A stretch of DNA of 44,881 bases from an uncultured Ruminococcus sp. (GCA_910579955.1 CAJTWE010000021.1:1-44881); one strand, 5' to 3'; shown: positions 18,011 through 25,147, counted from the stretch's first letter. Program-made: numbers and translations. The notes: generated by a model not told the origin, from the letters alone.

Positions 18011-18059
18011 GATAAGCTGTATAATAGTGCTTTTTTCGGGCTTATTCTTTCTAAGCAGA

Positions 18060-18280
18060 TCAATTGTACCGATTTATGGAATATATCAAAATTATCGCAA
18101 AAATCAGTATTGCAAGATATACAGCGCATATTTTTAGTCTGCTTAACATTAAAATGCCAACATTATCTGACTTAAAGCATAACGTACCGTCCTCTGAGAC
18201 TGATACAAGCTGATAAGTATAAAATTCTTCATCAGCTGTTTGGTCATATGTATATTCTCCAGACAAAAATGAAATAATAG
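18060..18280 (-). pseudogene. C-terminal remnant of a membrane protein
   Basis: A reverse-strand open frame of about 73 codons reads ISFLSGEYTYDQTADEEF and then a polar stretch. A membrane helix (VYLAILIFAIILIYSI) precedes the stop. There is no ATG and no ribosome site; the only usable start is a TTG at 18266. The frame is cut at 18281 close to the palindrome at 18294. It is probably the tail of a longer protein whose 5' part was lost. Family not recognised. Confidence 0.4.
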
Positions 18281-18293
18281 CTTAAGCTTTTTG

Positions 18294-18316
18294 AACCCCC
18301 AGTTCAACTGGGGGTT
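18294..18316. repeat. Perfect 23-base palindrome
   Basis: AACCCCCAGTT (18294-18304), a central C, and AACTGGGGGTT (18306-18316), flanked by AAAAAG-type and TTTTCG sequence on the two strands. It could act as a bidirectional terminator or be the hairpin end of a lost mobile element. It lies exactly between two gene fragments. Confidence 0.7.
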
Positions 18317-18317
18317 T

Positions 18318-18511
18318 TCGGGATACAATCAGATGCATTCATTTTGGATGTGAATGCAAGATAATATAAAAATATTATATCACCAAAGCTGACTGCATTG
18401 CTAAGTGCTGATGAAATCACAGTAAAAATATTCGGCATTATTTTTAGCTTACTATACTTCTTTGCCCATTTACCAAACGCTCTTGTTTCAGCTCCTGCAA
18501 TTTTGATTTTG
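18318..18511 (-). pseudogene. Fragment of a NHLP-type bacteriocin ABC exporter
   Basis: Read on the reverse strand from 18510 the frame gives KIKIAGAETRAFGKWAKKYS, followed by a membrane region ending FLYYLAFTSKMNASD. This matches, from memory, the transmembrane domain of NHLP (nitrile hydratase-like leader peptide) bacteriocin export permease/ATPase subunits, where GIxKIKLAGAEKRAFAKW is conserved. Both ends are missing. The N-terminal side stops at the presumed prophage end at 18512. The C-terminal side stops near the 18294-18316 palindrome. No ATPase motif remains in the window. Confidence 0.6.
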
Positions 18512-18548
18512 TGTGAGTTGACAGGGGAAATACAAAAAGGTGCAAAGA

Positions 18549-18598
18549 GCTTTAATAGGCTTTAATGCGCTTGAATGTGGCTGAAAGTGCCGAAAATG
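18549..18598 (+). repeat. 10-bp phased repeats near the prophage left end
   Basis: Five consecutive decamers: GCTTTAATAG, GCTTTAATGC, GCTTGAATGT, GGCTGAAAGT, GCCGAAAATG, increasingly diverged. They start 37 bases from the proposed left end. By analogy with Mu they are candidates for transposase binding sites; this is inference. Confidence 0.6.
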
Positions 18599-18660
18599 CG
18601 TGATATTTGCAATGCAATAAGATGAAATGATAAAAATGAATAGAATGTGACGTGTCAACG

Positions 18661-18713
18661 AAAACGCCCGGAAAATGAGCTTGTTTGCTCAAATCCGGGC
18701 GTTTTATTTTTTT
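18661..18713. terminator. Terminator near the prophage left end
   Basis: AAAACGCCCGGA (18661-18672) pairs with TCCGGGCGTTTT (18694-18705). An inner GAGC/GCTC stem is also possible. A T-rich run follows at 18702-18713. It would stop leftward repressor transcripts or insulate the prophage from host transcription. Confidence 0.85.
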
Positions 18714-18828
18714 GCGTTTAAATTTTATAAATGCCGTTTAAATCGCATTTAAATAATAGTTCTGAGTGTTTAAAAGTCCGAAAATGCGTTAATTTTTAAA
18801 CAATAGATTTTAAATCAACTTTTAAACA
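18714..18828. repeat. Cluster of TTTAAA motifs
   Basis: Seven TTTAA(A) cores start at 18717, 18737, 18748, 18769, 18795, 18809 and 18821. The first four carry the longer form (G/C)CGTTTAAAT or close variants and are spaced 20, 11 and 21 bases, that is, on one face of the helix. The same decamer recurs at 31861-31900. Confidence 0.65.
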
Positions 18829-18864
18829 GCAATCAAAATAATGATCAATAGCAGTGCCTGAAAC

Positions 18865-18915
18865 AGTGCGGAAGTGCGGAAGTTTTTAGGCGTTAGTGCG
18901 GAAGTGCTTCCGCAC
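18865..18915. repeat. GTGCGGAAG repeats
   Basis: GTGCGGAAG occurs at 18866 (one base shifted into the next unit), 18874-18882 and 18896-18904. The inverted copy CTTCCGCAC lies at 18907-18915, forming a perfect palindrome with the third. It lies 40 bases beyond the repressor stop codon. It may be a protein binding cluster or the terminator of the repressor transcript. Confidence 0.6.
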
Positions 18916-18954
18916 CTATGCTGTATTACTACACTGTCTAATTTTTGAGTCGCT

Positions 18955-19389
18955 TCATTTTTTTGATTTCTGATCGCATTCCTCTTCAAAATCATAAATC
19001 ATAGTTAAAAGTTTAGAACGCTCTTTAAGAGAAAGTTTGTTAAGTATCCTTGTAATTTCTTGTGCTGTTTCATCACCTTCAGAGGAATTAGAACCGTTGG
19101 TCAAAAATTCTTTTGATTGCACATTAACTGTGCCAGTTGAATGGCTGCCTATAGCTCCAATCGTAGATTGAGTAATATTTGAGGTTGTTCGTTCTTTTCC
19201 TGTAAGTAGATATTCAGGGGACACCTCTAAAAACTCGCAAATGAGAATAATGTATTTTGCCGGAGGGTCGCTATTTCTTTTTTTCCATGTGGACATTGTG
19301 CTTGTGCCTATACCTAAATAGGCACATAAATCCTTTTGATTCCTTCCTTTTTCTTCTAACAATTTAAGTATATTGTTTATGATTGACAA
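18955..19389 (-). CDS. XRE-family phage repressor
   Basis: The product has 144 residues from TTG 19389, which follows AGAAGGGTGG at good distance. The frame is open to 19422 but only with a TTG and no ribosome site. The N-terminal helix-turn-helix (about 1-65) reads ILKLLEEKGRNQKDLCAYLGIGTSTMSTWKKRNSDPPAKYI and continues into EFLEVSPEYLLTG, typical of XRE repressors. The C-terminus (about 100-144) is helical and probably oligomerises. No protease-type LexA domain is seen. It is divergent from the early operon, so it should be the lysogeny repressor acting at the operator around 19429-19470. Confidence 0.85.
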   Translation of the reverse strand: MSIINNILKLLEEKGRNQKDLCAYLGIGTSTMSTWKKRNSDPPAKYIILICEFLEVSPEYLLTGKERTTSNITQSTIGAIGSHSTGTVNVQSKEFLTNGSNSSEGDETAQEITRILNKLSLKERSKLLTMIYDFEEECDQKSKK

Positions 19390-19428
19390 ATTTAAATCCA
19401 CCCTTCTGTTATAAATGCACAATATTTT

Positions 19429-19476
19429 GCATTTGCGAATTTAACTCTTGACACATTTGCAAATGCGAGTTATAAT
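19429..19476 (+). promoter_or_regulatory. Prophage early promoter with operator
   Basis: TTGACA 19448-19453, 17-base spacer, TATAAT 19471-19476: a perfect sigma-A promoter. The palindrome CATTTGCAAATG (19454-19465) fills the spacer. A related half, GCATTTGCGAAT, lies at 19429-19440. Binding of the divergent XRE repressor here would shut the early operon. Confidence 0.8.
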
Positions 19477-19566
19477 ATACTTATACGGATATCGCAAGGC
19501 ACAGTAAGCCTTATGATAATTGTATCACAAAGGAATATCAAAGTAAATAGAAAAGGAGTAAATTTC

Positions 19567-20013
19567 ATGAAAGTAAAAGTCAGAAAGCGTAAAAAATCAC
19601 CTGCTCCGGTTACAGAGGAACAGGCTTTGCTAAAAGAACTTGATTCGAGCAATCCTTATACTTTCTTTGTAGTTCGGGAACTCATTCGTAACGAAGAGTT
19701 AAGAAAAAAGTTTTTGGCTTTCGTAGAACAACACAAGTTAGATGAAAATGACATCTGCGGCAATGCTCCCAGTAGCCAATTTCTTACTCATGATGTTGGT
19801 GGACGTAGTCATCGAAATAAAGAACTCTCTTCAATTGCAGCAAATCAGACTTCGAGCGGTGTTTATGTTCCACGGATATTTATCGACTATATTTCTGGTT
19901 CGTTTAACGACAAAGACGTCCGAAAAGCAATGGAGAACATAAGAAAAATTAGAAATACGATACGTGTAAATGGTATATGCGGAAACAAGCCATCAGCTTT
20001 TGAAAGAAGGTGA
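19567..20013 (+). CDS. Early phage protein of unknown function
   Basis: The product has 148 residues from ATG 19567, 8 bases after AAAGGAG; the upstream extension in frame lacks a ribosome site. The N-terminus is very basic (MKVKVRKRKKSPAPV), and the C-terminal half also carries many Lys and Arg. The middle part is helical. It is the first gene of the early operon, where Mu-like phages often keep a small DNA-binding regulator, but no known fold is evident. Confidence 0.65.
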   Translation: MKVKVRKRKKSPAPVTEEQALLKELDSSNPYTFFVVRELIRNEELRKKFLAFVEQHKLDENDICGNAPSSQFLTHDVGGRSHRNKELSSIAANQTSSGVYVPRIFIDYISGSFNDKDVRKAMENIRKIRNTIRVNGICGNKPSAFERR

Positions 20014-20017
20014 AGCA

Positions 20018-20221
20018 ATGACAATGGCAATAATCATTCTGCTATTAGTTATCGTTCTTTTTGAGGGATATAAGTGGTTGAAATGGAAGATCACTGCATT
20101 TTCTGCTATAGCGTTTACAATAGAGAACTTTCGTGAACCTACAGAAGAAGAACACAGGCACTATGTAAAATTCGTTTTAAGAAAGATGCTTCATTTTTCA
20201 GAAGGAGATAAAAGCATATGA
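20018..20221 (+). CDS. Small single-pass membrane protein
   Basis: The product has 67 residues from ATG 20018 with GAAGG just upstream. A membrane helix occupies residues 1-17 (MTMAIIILLLVIVLFEG), followed by a charged cytoplasmic part. The start codon of the next gene overlaps its stop (ATGA at 20218). Unknown role; candidate superinfection or membrane-associated early protein. Confidence 0.6.
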   Translation: MTMAIIILLLVIVLFEGYKWLKWKITAFSAIAFTIENFREPTEEEHRHYVKFVLRKMLHFSEGDKSI

Positions 20222-20427
20222 AAGTCAAGTTGTTGCATAACGAAGAGAACGGCTGCACACGTATATTTTTAGATGATACAGAAATAGAGCATGTGTCTGA
20301 GTATAGTATCTGTCAAGGCAGCGGCACTCCTGCAATAAGATTAGCTATTGATGTGGATAGCATAGAACACTTTTGCTGCCCAAGGCATGACTTTACTAAA
20401 ACCAAAAAAATCATTGAAAAGAGGTGA
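20218..20427 (+). CDS. Small early phage protein, unknown
   Basis: The 69-residue product is translationally coupled to the preceding gene by an ATGA overlap. The sequence is mainly beta (VKLLHNEENGCTRIFLDDTEIEHVSEYSI) and has a C-terminal CCPRHDF. I recognise no family with certainty. Confidence 0.6.
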   Translation: MKVKLLHNEENGCTRIFLDDTEIEHVSEYSICQGSGTPAIRLAIDVDSIEHFCCPRHDFTKTKKIIEKR

Positions 20428-20431
20428 TTTC

Positions 20432-20578
20432 ATGACAAACGAACAATATAAGGAAGTTAATGATGCACTGGTTGATTTTATAATTCGTGTATCAAAAGGA
20501 GAAACGACCTCCGAAAAAGAAGTGGAAGTTCTTCCGGAAGTCGTTTCAGCACTTGCCAAACTGAGTGGGAGCGTTTAA
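20432..20578 (+). CDS. Very small early phage protein
   Basis: The product has 48 residues from ATG 20432, 9 bases after GAGGTG. It is acidic and helical (TNEQYKEVNDALVDFIIRVSKGE). Its stop codon overlaps by four bases the stop of the converging reverse-strand gene. Function unknown. Confidence 0.55.
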   Translation: MTNEQYKEVNDALVDFIIRVSKGETTSEKEVEVLPEVVSALAKLSGSV

Positions 20579-20757
20579 CGTATATATCGTGTTGCTCGCT
20601 CTTCATCCTGCATTTTTTTGGCTTCTGCTCTAATCTTCATTAAAGCATCTTTATACATGTGAACAAGATCTTCAGGTGTTTTATTATTAAGATCTTGATT
20701 CTGCACGTACAGGAATGCTAACGCTTCACTTTGGTTTGTAGGAAATGTATCGGACAT
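20575..20757 (-). CDS. Reverse-strand small gene inside the early region
   Basis: The product has 60 residues from ATG 20757 with GGGGGTGAG upstream. The sequence runs SEALAFLYVQNQDLNNKTPEDL and then a helical MYKDALMKIRAEAKKMQDEE. Similar short proteins occur in Firmicutes mobile elements, as I recall, without a known role. It is transcribed against the early operon from its own promoter (20782-20810). It could therefore be expressed in the lysogen. Confidence 0.6.
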   Translation of the reverse strand: MSDTFPTNQSEALAFLYVQNQDLNNKTPEDLVHMYKDALMKIRAEAKKMQDEERATRYIR

Positions 20758-20781
20758 ACTCTCACCCCCTTTCCTACTCCA

Positions 20782-20810
20782 ATTATAACATAATCTGACA
20801 GGAAATACAA
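20782..20810 (-). promoter_or_regulatory. Promoter of the reverse-strand early gene
   Basis: On the reverse strand TTGTAT (20810-20805), 17-base spacer, TATAAT (20787-20782) preceded by TGT, i.e. an extended -10 box. Confidence 0.75.
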
Positions 20811-20862
20811 TCATATTTTGAAAGGACGTGACACCAATGCACTAAACCAAAGACAGCCGCTC

Positions 20863-20898
20863 GTGCGGAGTGTTATCCGCACCCAGTAAGAAAATAAA
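20863..20898 (+). other. Hairpin leader A (ACCCA/AATAAA family)
   Basis: GTGCGG (20863-20868), loop AGTGTTAT, CCGCAC (20877-20882), then CCCA and AATAAA (20893-20898). It precedes the 65-residue gene at 20924. Related leaders lie at 21186, 21519, 22548 and 27355. Confidence 0.55.
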
Positions 20899-20923
20899 TG
20901 ATTGATCAGAAAGGAAAGTCAAA

Positions 20924-21121
20924 ATGGAAAAATATATCGTAACATCAACAAGAAAAGGCGGTCGTGCACTTGTTTATAGATTCAACGATTTTAAGTCCGC
21001 CTGTGAGCAATATAAGGCTATACTTAATGCTTATGCAGATTCTGGTTGGTTAGAATCAGTGTTTAAAGACACCAAAATTGAAAAGTGGAATCCAACTACA
21101 GAAAAGTATGAAGTAATTTAA
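20924..21121 (+). CDS. Small early phage protein, unknown
   Basis: The 65-residue protein opens EKYIVTSTRKGGRALVYRF and continues with a helix (DFKSACEQYKAILNAYADSG) and a final strand. The beta-alpha-beta layout is compact. The ribosome site is GAAAGGAAAG. It follows hairpin leader A. No recognised family. Confidence 0.6.
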   Translation: MEKYIVTSTRKGGRALVYRFNDFKSACEQYKAILNAYADSGWLESVFKDTKIEKWNPTTEKYEVI

Positions 21122-21136
21122 CCATCTCTCCTTAAA

Positions 21137-21226
21137 ATTTGCAGCTGAAATGTAGGCTGCAAATATGGGCTGCGTACAGTACTTAGATGCGGTGCAAATC
21201 CGCAGCAGCTCACCGCATCAAATAAA
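21137..21226 (+). other. Hairpin leader D
   Basis: Two structures are visible. ATTTGCAGC (21137-21145) pairs with GCTGCAAAT (21156-21164). GATGCGGTG (21186-21194) pairs with CACCGCATC (21211-21219); an alternative is TGCGG/CCGCA with loop TGCAAAT. AATAAA follows at 21221-21226, right before the ribosome site of the gene at 21240. Confidence 0.55.
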
Positions 21227-21239
21227 AGGAAGTGATGAT

Positions 21240-21512
21240 ATGCATATCTTCATAATTAAAGTGAATTTTTCAAACGGTGCGTATGGTATTATCAGCACAC
21301 CATACATGAAGCGATGTGATCTTGATAATTGGTTGTACTATATGGGTGTTCGTAAGTGGAGAATAATCATGATGGATGATAATAATTACGAATGTGAATG
21401 GTATGAAGCTTCTATCGATAGGGATACATCTGGAAAAGAAGTTCTTCATCTGGGAGAAAACTTCTTCTTGAACGACTTTGCAAAGGTATGGGATTGCAAA
21501 CTTGTAAAATAA
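21240..21512 (+). CDS. Small early phage protein, unknown
   Basis: The product has 90 residues from ATG 21240, which follows AAAGGAAG; the frame is open from 21165 but that part lies in the leader hairpins. Sequence begins MHIFIIKVNFSNGAYGIIST and is rich in aromatic residues (WLYYMGVRKWRIIMMDDNNYECEWY). Possibly a compact beta/alpha fold. Unknown function. Confidence 0.6.
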   Translation: MHIFIIKVNFSNGAYGIISTPYMKRCDLDNWLYYMGVRKWRIIMMDDNNYECEWYEASIDRDTSGKEVLHLGENFFLNDFAKVWDCKLVK

Positions 21513-21518
21513 CCGCCC

Positions 21519-21560
21519 GTCCGGAGCGTATCCGGACCCACCACCCGAAAGGGCAATAAA
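21519..21560 (+). other. Hairpin leader B
   Basis: GTCCGG (21519-21524), loop AGCGTAT, CCGGAC (21532-21537), then CCACC, a small CCC-GAAA-GGG hairpin (21544-21553) and AATAAA (21555-21560), followed by the AGGAGG of the gene at 21575. Confidence 0.6.
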
Positions 21561-21574
21561 TTTAGGAGGCAGAC

Positions 21575-21901
21575 ATGAGCACTTATTCACGATTGTATAT
21601 CGATGAAAGCATTCCAAAAATCAGTTCTGACAGACATAACAGCAGTGATTTTGATGATGCTATGGCACGTATATTAGATGTGATCGTTTGCAAGAACATG
21701 GACATCGAAGAGATGATAGTGATATTCGATGAAATCAAATCTGTCATGGAACAAGATGGCAATGCTTGCTATGATCCGGATTATTTAAGCGACTTAAAAC
21801 GCCGCATTGAAAGGAGAAAATACAATGAAAGCAGACACAAACGTTGGTTTAATCAAGCTCAACAACAATCTCACATGGGATCTGTCAGAAGAAAAAAGTA
21901 A
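21575..21901 (+). CDS. Early phage protein, unknown
   Basis: The 108-residue protein has AGGAGG 7 bases before ATG. The middle is acidic and helical (DFDDAMARILDVIVCKNMDIEEMIVIFDEIKSVMEQ), while the C-terminus is strongly basic (KRRIERRKYNESRHKRWF). The last 77 bases overlap the next gene if that gene starts at 21825. No family recognised. Confidence 0.55.
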   Translation: MSTYSRLYIDESIPKISSDRHNSSDFDDAMARILDVIVCKNMDIEEMIVIFDEIKSVMEQDGNACYDPDYLSDLKRRIERRKYNESRHKRWFNQAQQQSHMGSVRRKK

Positions 21902-22025
21902 AAAAGAAAGGAGTAGGAAAAAGATGTGGACAATCGCACTTATCGCTTCAAGTGCTTTGGCTGTTTACGCTAAACTTGCACTTGTGCAGCATAATAAAAG
22001 AGTTTTAAATGGCGAGGAGGAGTAA
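21825..22025 (+). CDS. Small early membrane protein
   Basis: Two starts are possible. ATG 21825 with AAGGAG gives 66 residues but a long overlap with the previous gene. ATG 21924 with AAAGGAG gives 33 residues and no overlap. Both contain the hydrophobic helix MWTIALIASSALAVYAKLAL and end in NGEEE. The shorter form resembles single-helix phage membrane peptides. Function unknown. Confidence 0.5.
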   Translation: MKADTNVGLIKLNNNLTWDLSEEKSKKERSRKKMWTIALIASSALAVYAKLALVQHNKRVLNGEEE

Positions 22026-22028
22026 CAT

Positions 22029-22250
22029 ATGAGTAAAAATAGCCTTGGAACAACTGTAAGAGCAAAAAGAGAAGAATTGCGAATGACGCAGCCAGAGCTT
22101 GCGGAACGTGTCGGTACATCGCAGAGCCATGTAAGCCGTATTGAAGCTAATCAGTGCGTACCATCGGCAGTATTGCTTATCAAACTTGCCGGAGCATTGC
22201 AAATGCCAGCAGCTGAACTGTTGGAATCGGCAGAGAGAAAGGCGGGTTGA
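22029..22250 (+). CDS. XRE-family DNA-binding protein (Ner-like position)
   Basis: The 73-residue protein is almost entirely a helix-turn-helix: GTTVRAKREELRMTQPELAERVGTSQSHVSRIEANQ, then LIKLAGALQMPAAELLE. It is encoded upstream of the transposase gene in the early operon, as Ner is in Mu. It may turn down early or repressor transcription. The ribosome site is GAGGAGG, four bases after the previous stop. Confidence 0.8.
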   Translation: MSKNSLGTTVRAKREELRMTQPELAERVGTSQSHVSRIEANQCVPSAVLLIKLAGALQMPAAELLESAERKAG

Positions 22251-22252
22251 TT

Positions 22253-22525
22253 ATGAAAACTAAAATTGAAAATAAGATAAATGAGATTTTACAGCAATAT
22301 TACCATGAAGGCGAAGACGAACATTACTCACCACGCCGTGAAAATGACGACATAGAAGCCATAACCGAAATCAGCGAGTTTCTTGCATCTGTCGGAATTC
22401 CTTACAATGTTGACTATACAGACGCTTTTGAAAATTGCGCATATGGATGCGGCGTTCTTTCAATCGCATGGTTTTGCGATGAAACGCTACATCATATAAC
22501 GATTCTTTGTGAAGAGTTCTACTAA
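22253..22525 (+). CDS. Early phage protein, unknown
   Basis: The product has 90 residues from ATG 22253; a TTG at 22247 is the only other nearby start. It is acidic, opening with a helix KIENKINEILQQYYHEGEDEHYS and a second half with Cys residues (ENCAYGCGVLSIAWFCDE). No known family. It is followed by hairpin leader C. Confidence 0.55.
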   Translation: MKTKIENKINEILQQYYHEGEDEHYSPRRENDDIEAITEISEFLASVGIPYNVDYTDAFENCAYGCGVLSIAWFCDETLHHITILCEEFY

Positions 22526-22547
22526 GCCGAAACAGCGGACAAGCGCC

Positions 22548-22607
22548 GCTGTCTGCCGGAGATGGTCTCCCGGCACTGATGATGGCAGACCGCAGACAGC
22601 AAATAAA
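22548..22607 (+). other. Hairpin leader C
   Basis: Outer stem GCTGTCTGC (22548-22556) with GCAGACAGC (22592-22600). Competing inner stem TGCCGG (22554-22559) with CCGGCA (22570-22575), loop beginning AGATGG. AATAAA follows at 22602-22607. The gap to the next gene (22608-22695) holds no other clear element. Confidence 0.55.
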
Positions 22608-22695
22608 TCGTAGCGAGAGCAGGTGCAGCAGCTGACGATCTATTGAGAGCCTGTACAGCCTATGAATCTTGAAAACAGAAAAGAGGTGAACAGAA

Positions 22696-23052
22696 ATGAG
22701 TTGGGAGGAAAGTATCAGTCATGTTTTAAAGCTGATCACAAAGACCGCTGCTGCTCTTGCTGATATGGCAAAGTGTGAGGAACTTCTGTACAATGTAGAT
22801 ATGCAGATCGAGCTTATTCAAAGCGTTCTGGACGCTGAAACAGAAACTGCGGAATTGATTGATAATTTTGGATGTCATGAAATAAATGTTGATGCAGTAA
22901 AAGATTGCAAGACAAGATTCATTGAGATCAACCAGCAGATTCTGATGCATATACAAAAAATCCAGTCATACGGATATAATCTAGGAACGATTTATTCTGC
23001 CGTACAACTGGAAATTGCGACGCTTTACAAGGAGTTGTCCTTGTTAAGCTAA
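22696..23052 (+). CDS. Early phage protein, helical, unknown
   Basis: The 118-residue protein is predicted almost fully helical (SHVLKLITKTAAALADMAKCEELLYNVDMQIELIQSVL). It may form a coiled-coil dimer. The ribosome site is AGAGGTG. Located just before the transposase gene; no recognised family. Confidence 0.6.
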   Translation: MSWEESISHVLKLITKTAAALADMAKCEELLYNVDMQIELIQSVLDAETETAELIDNFGCHEINVDAVKDCKTRFIEINQQILMHIQKIQSYGYNLGTIYSAVQLEIATLYKELSLLS

Positions 23053-23134
23053 CAATAAAAGTATATCAGAAAAATAATATTTTGTCAAGATAAAATTTTC
23101 GGCAGCTTTATGACTGCCTGAAAGGAGTGATAAA

Positions 23135-25144
23135 GTGGAATATTTAACGGTAAAAGAAGTTGCTGCGTTAAAGGGATGCTCTGAACGTAATATACGAGAT
23201 CAGGTTAAAAAAGGAAAAATATCCTCAAAGCAGGTTATAAGCAACAAAAATCGACATAGTTGCTATATGATCCCAGTTTCATCTTTACCAGATGACCTAA
23301 AGTCAAAGTACTATGGCAGGCTTAAAAAAGAAGCCGGGACAGCTCCAGAGCTGAAAGAAACAGAGCTTTTAAAACCTCATAAAAAGGTCGTTAAAAAGCC
23401 TTTTGAAGAGTATTCTGCCGATGAGCGTCAAGAGATTGCTCTGTGGTGCGGCATTATCCGTGAATGGCAGGAGCTAAGAGTAAAATACAAGAAAAAAACT
23501 TCTTTTGACGCTGATTTTGTAGGCAAGTGCAGACTTGAATACGGAGAACGCATAAATATCAGCACGGACATTCTCTACAGAAAATATGCCGCATTCAGAG
23601 AAAACGACTACGATGGTCTTATTGATAAACGTGGAGGCTGGAACAGAGGCATTTCATTTATGGATGATGACGTATGGAAGATGTTTACAAGAATATATCT
23701 TGTTTCCAGCCGTCCGACTGTAAGCAGATGTTACACAGACTTAAAAGCATGGTGCGCTAAAAATTATCCGGAGCTTTATAGCTCCATGCCGTCTGAACGC
23801 ACCTTCCGCAGAAGGATCAAGAGTGAGATACCTGACTGCGTGATCGAATTCACTCGTTATGGTAAAAAATCATGCTTTGACAAGTATCTTGCATACATAG
23901 AGCGTGATTATACCGACCTCAATGCCAACGATATATGGATAGCAGACAATCATACGCTTGACATCGTATCATTATCATCAGAGGGGAAGCCGCACAGACT
24001 ATCACTCACAGCATATATGGATGCTAAAAGTGGCGTTATTGTTGGCTGGAATTTATGCGATAATCCCTGCTCACAATCAACATTACTTGCGTTCCGTGCG
24101 GCGGTTCTAAATGGTTACGGAATACCGCTCGGTGTGTATTTTGACAATGGTTCTGAATTTCTAACGCATGATATAGCCGGAAGGGGTCATCGTAAAAAGG
24201 CTGATTGGAACAGCGGCGACGATCCTCCAACAATTTTATCACTGCTTGGTGTAAAAATGGTCAACGCTCTTGTAAAAAATGCAAAAGCAAAGAATATTGA
24301 ACGATATTTTCTTATATTTAAGGAATCCATTTCAAAGGCTTTCAGCGGATATTCCGGCGGTACAATTCTTGAAAGACCGGAAGATCTTGCAAAAAAGATT
24401 AAAAACAGAGAAATACCTACAGATGATGAAGTAGCGGAGTTGTTGTCTACATTGATAAATGGCGGCTATAACTGTAAGGCATACGGTGGAAAAGAAAAAC
24501 GCTATAGAGGCATGACAAGAATTGATGTATGGAATGAAAGTATAAATTCTCCGGAAGTTATGTTTCGTGATGCAGCGGACGAAGATCTCGTACTGCTCCT
24601 TGCAAGAACGTCACGTTTTCAGAAAATCAAGCGTAATGGCGTGTGTATTGAGCTTTATGGCAAAAAGATATGGTTCAAAGATGAAAATACATCGTTTCAT
24701 GTTAATAAGGAAGTTTACGTTCGTTATGATCCGGCTAATCTTGATGAAGTCAGGGTATACGATAAAGAAACTGGCAGATTTTTATGGGTATACAAAAGAA
24801 CTGATTATCTTGATGTTCCTTATGATGCTAAGGACGAAGAAGGTCAGAATAAGATCGCTGTTGCAATGAAGCATATTGCACGCAACAGAAAGGCGATCGT
24901 ACAGGCAGTGGCTGCATATACAGATTCCGATGCTATTGATGTTCTGGCAGCGAGAATCAATGAAGCTGCGTCTAATATGGACAAGATGAAAATATGCCGT
25001 CCTAAAACTGTACATCCGATAACTGCTGCGGAGCTAAATAGTGAGTATCCGGGACGTGAAAATATAATTTCTGTTTCCATATCGGATGAACTTGCAGCTT
25101 TAAAGGCTGTAAATGACAGGCTTGAAAAAACGAAAGGAGCATAA
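23135..25144 (+). CDS. MuA-type DDE transposase
   Basis: The 669-residue protein starts at GTG 23135 behind AAAGGAG. The N-terminus is a MerR/excisionase-type helix-turn-helix (YLTVKEVAALKGCSERNIRDQVKKG), as in MuA domain I. The central integrase core has catalytic Asp271 (IWIADNHTLD), Asp337 (VYFDNGSEF) and Glu389 (KAKNIERYF). A mu-transposase C-terminal beta-barrel follows (about 470-560). The protein would bind the phage ends and carry out integration and replicative transposition. The ATPase partner begins 3 bases after its stop. Confidence 0.93.
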   Translation: MEYLTVKEVAALKGCSERNIRDQVKKGKISSKQVISNKNRHSCYMIPVSSLPDDLKSKYYGRLKKEAGTAPELKETELLKPHKKVVKKPFEEYSADERQEIALWCGIIREWQELRVKYKKKTSFDADFVGKCRLEYGERINISTDILYRKYAAFRENDYDGLIDKRGGWNRGISFMDDDVWKMFTRIYLVSSRPTVSRCYTDLKAWCAKNYPELYSSMPSERTFRRRIKSEIPDCVIEFTRYGKKSCFDKYLAYIERDYTDLNANDIWIADNHTLDIVSLSSEGKPHRLSLTAYMDAKSGVIVGWNLCDNPCSQSTLLAFRAAVLNGYGIPLGVYFDNGSEFLTHDIAGRGHRKKADWNSGDDPPTILSLLGVKMVNALVKNAKAKNIERYFLIFKESISKAFSGYSGGTILERPEDLAKKIKNREIPTDDEVAELLSTLINGGYNCKAYGGKEKRYRGMTRIDVWNESINSPEVMFRDAADEDLVLLLARTSRFQKIKRNGVCIELYGKKIWFKDENTSFHVNKEVYVRYDPANLDEVRVYDKETGRFLWVYKRTDYLDVPYDAKDEEGQNKIAVAMKHIARNRKAIVQAVAAYTDSDAIDVLAARINEAASNMDKMKICRPKTVHPITAAELNSEYPGRENIISVSISDELAALKAVNDRLEKTKGA

Positions 25145-25147
25145 TTC

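Noticed and set aside
18381..18567. Forward open frame with a hydrophobic stretch (about 60 codons), at first taken as a holin-like fragment
   Set aside because: No start codon or ribosome site, and the reverse strand of the same DNA gives a convincing ABC-exporter fragment.
21186..21226. GGTGCAAATCCGC resembles a piece of the cobalamin riboswitch core
   Set aside because: The surrounding conserved boxes and overall length are missing, and the downstream gene is a small phage gene; better explained by the local hairpin-leader family.
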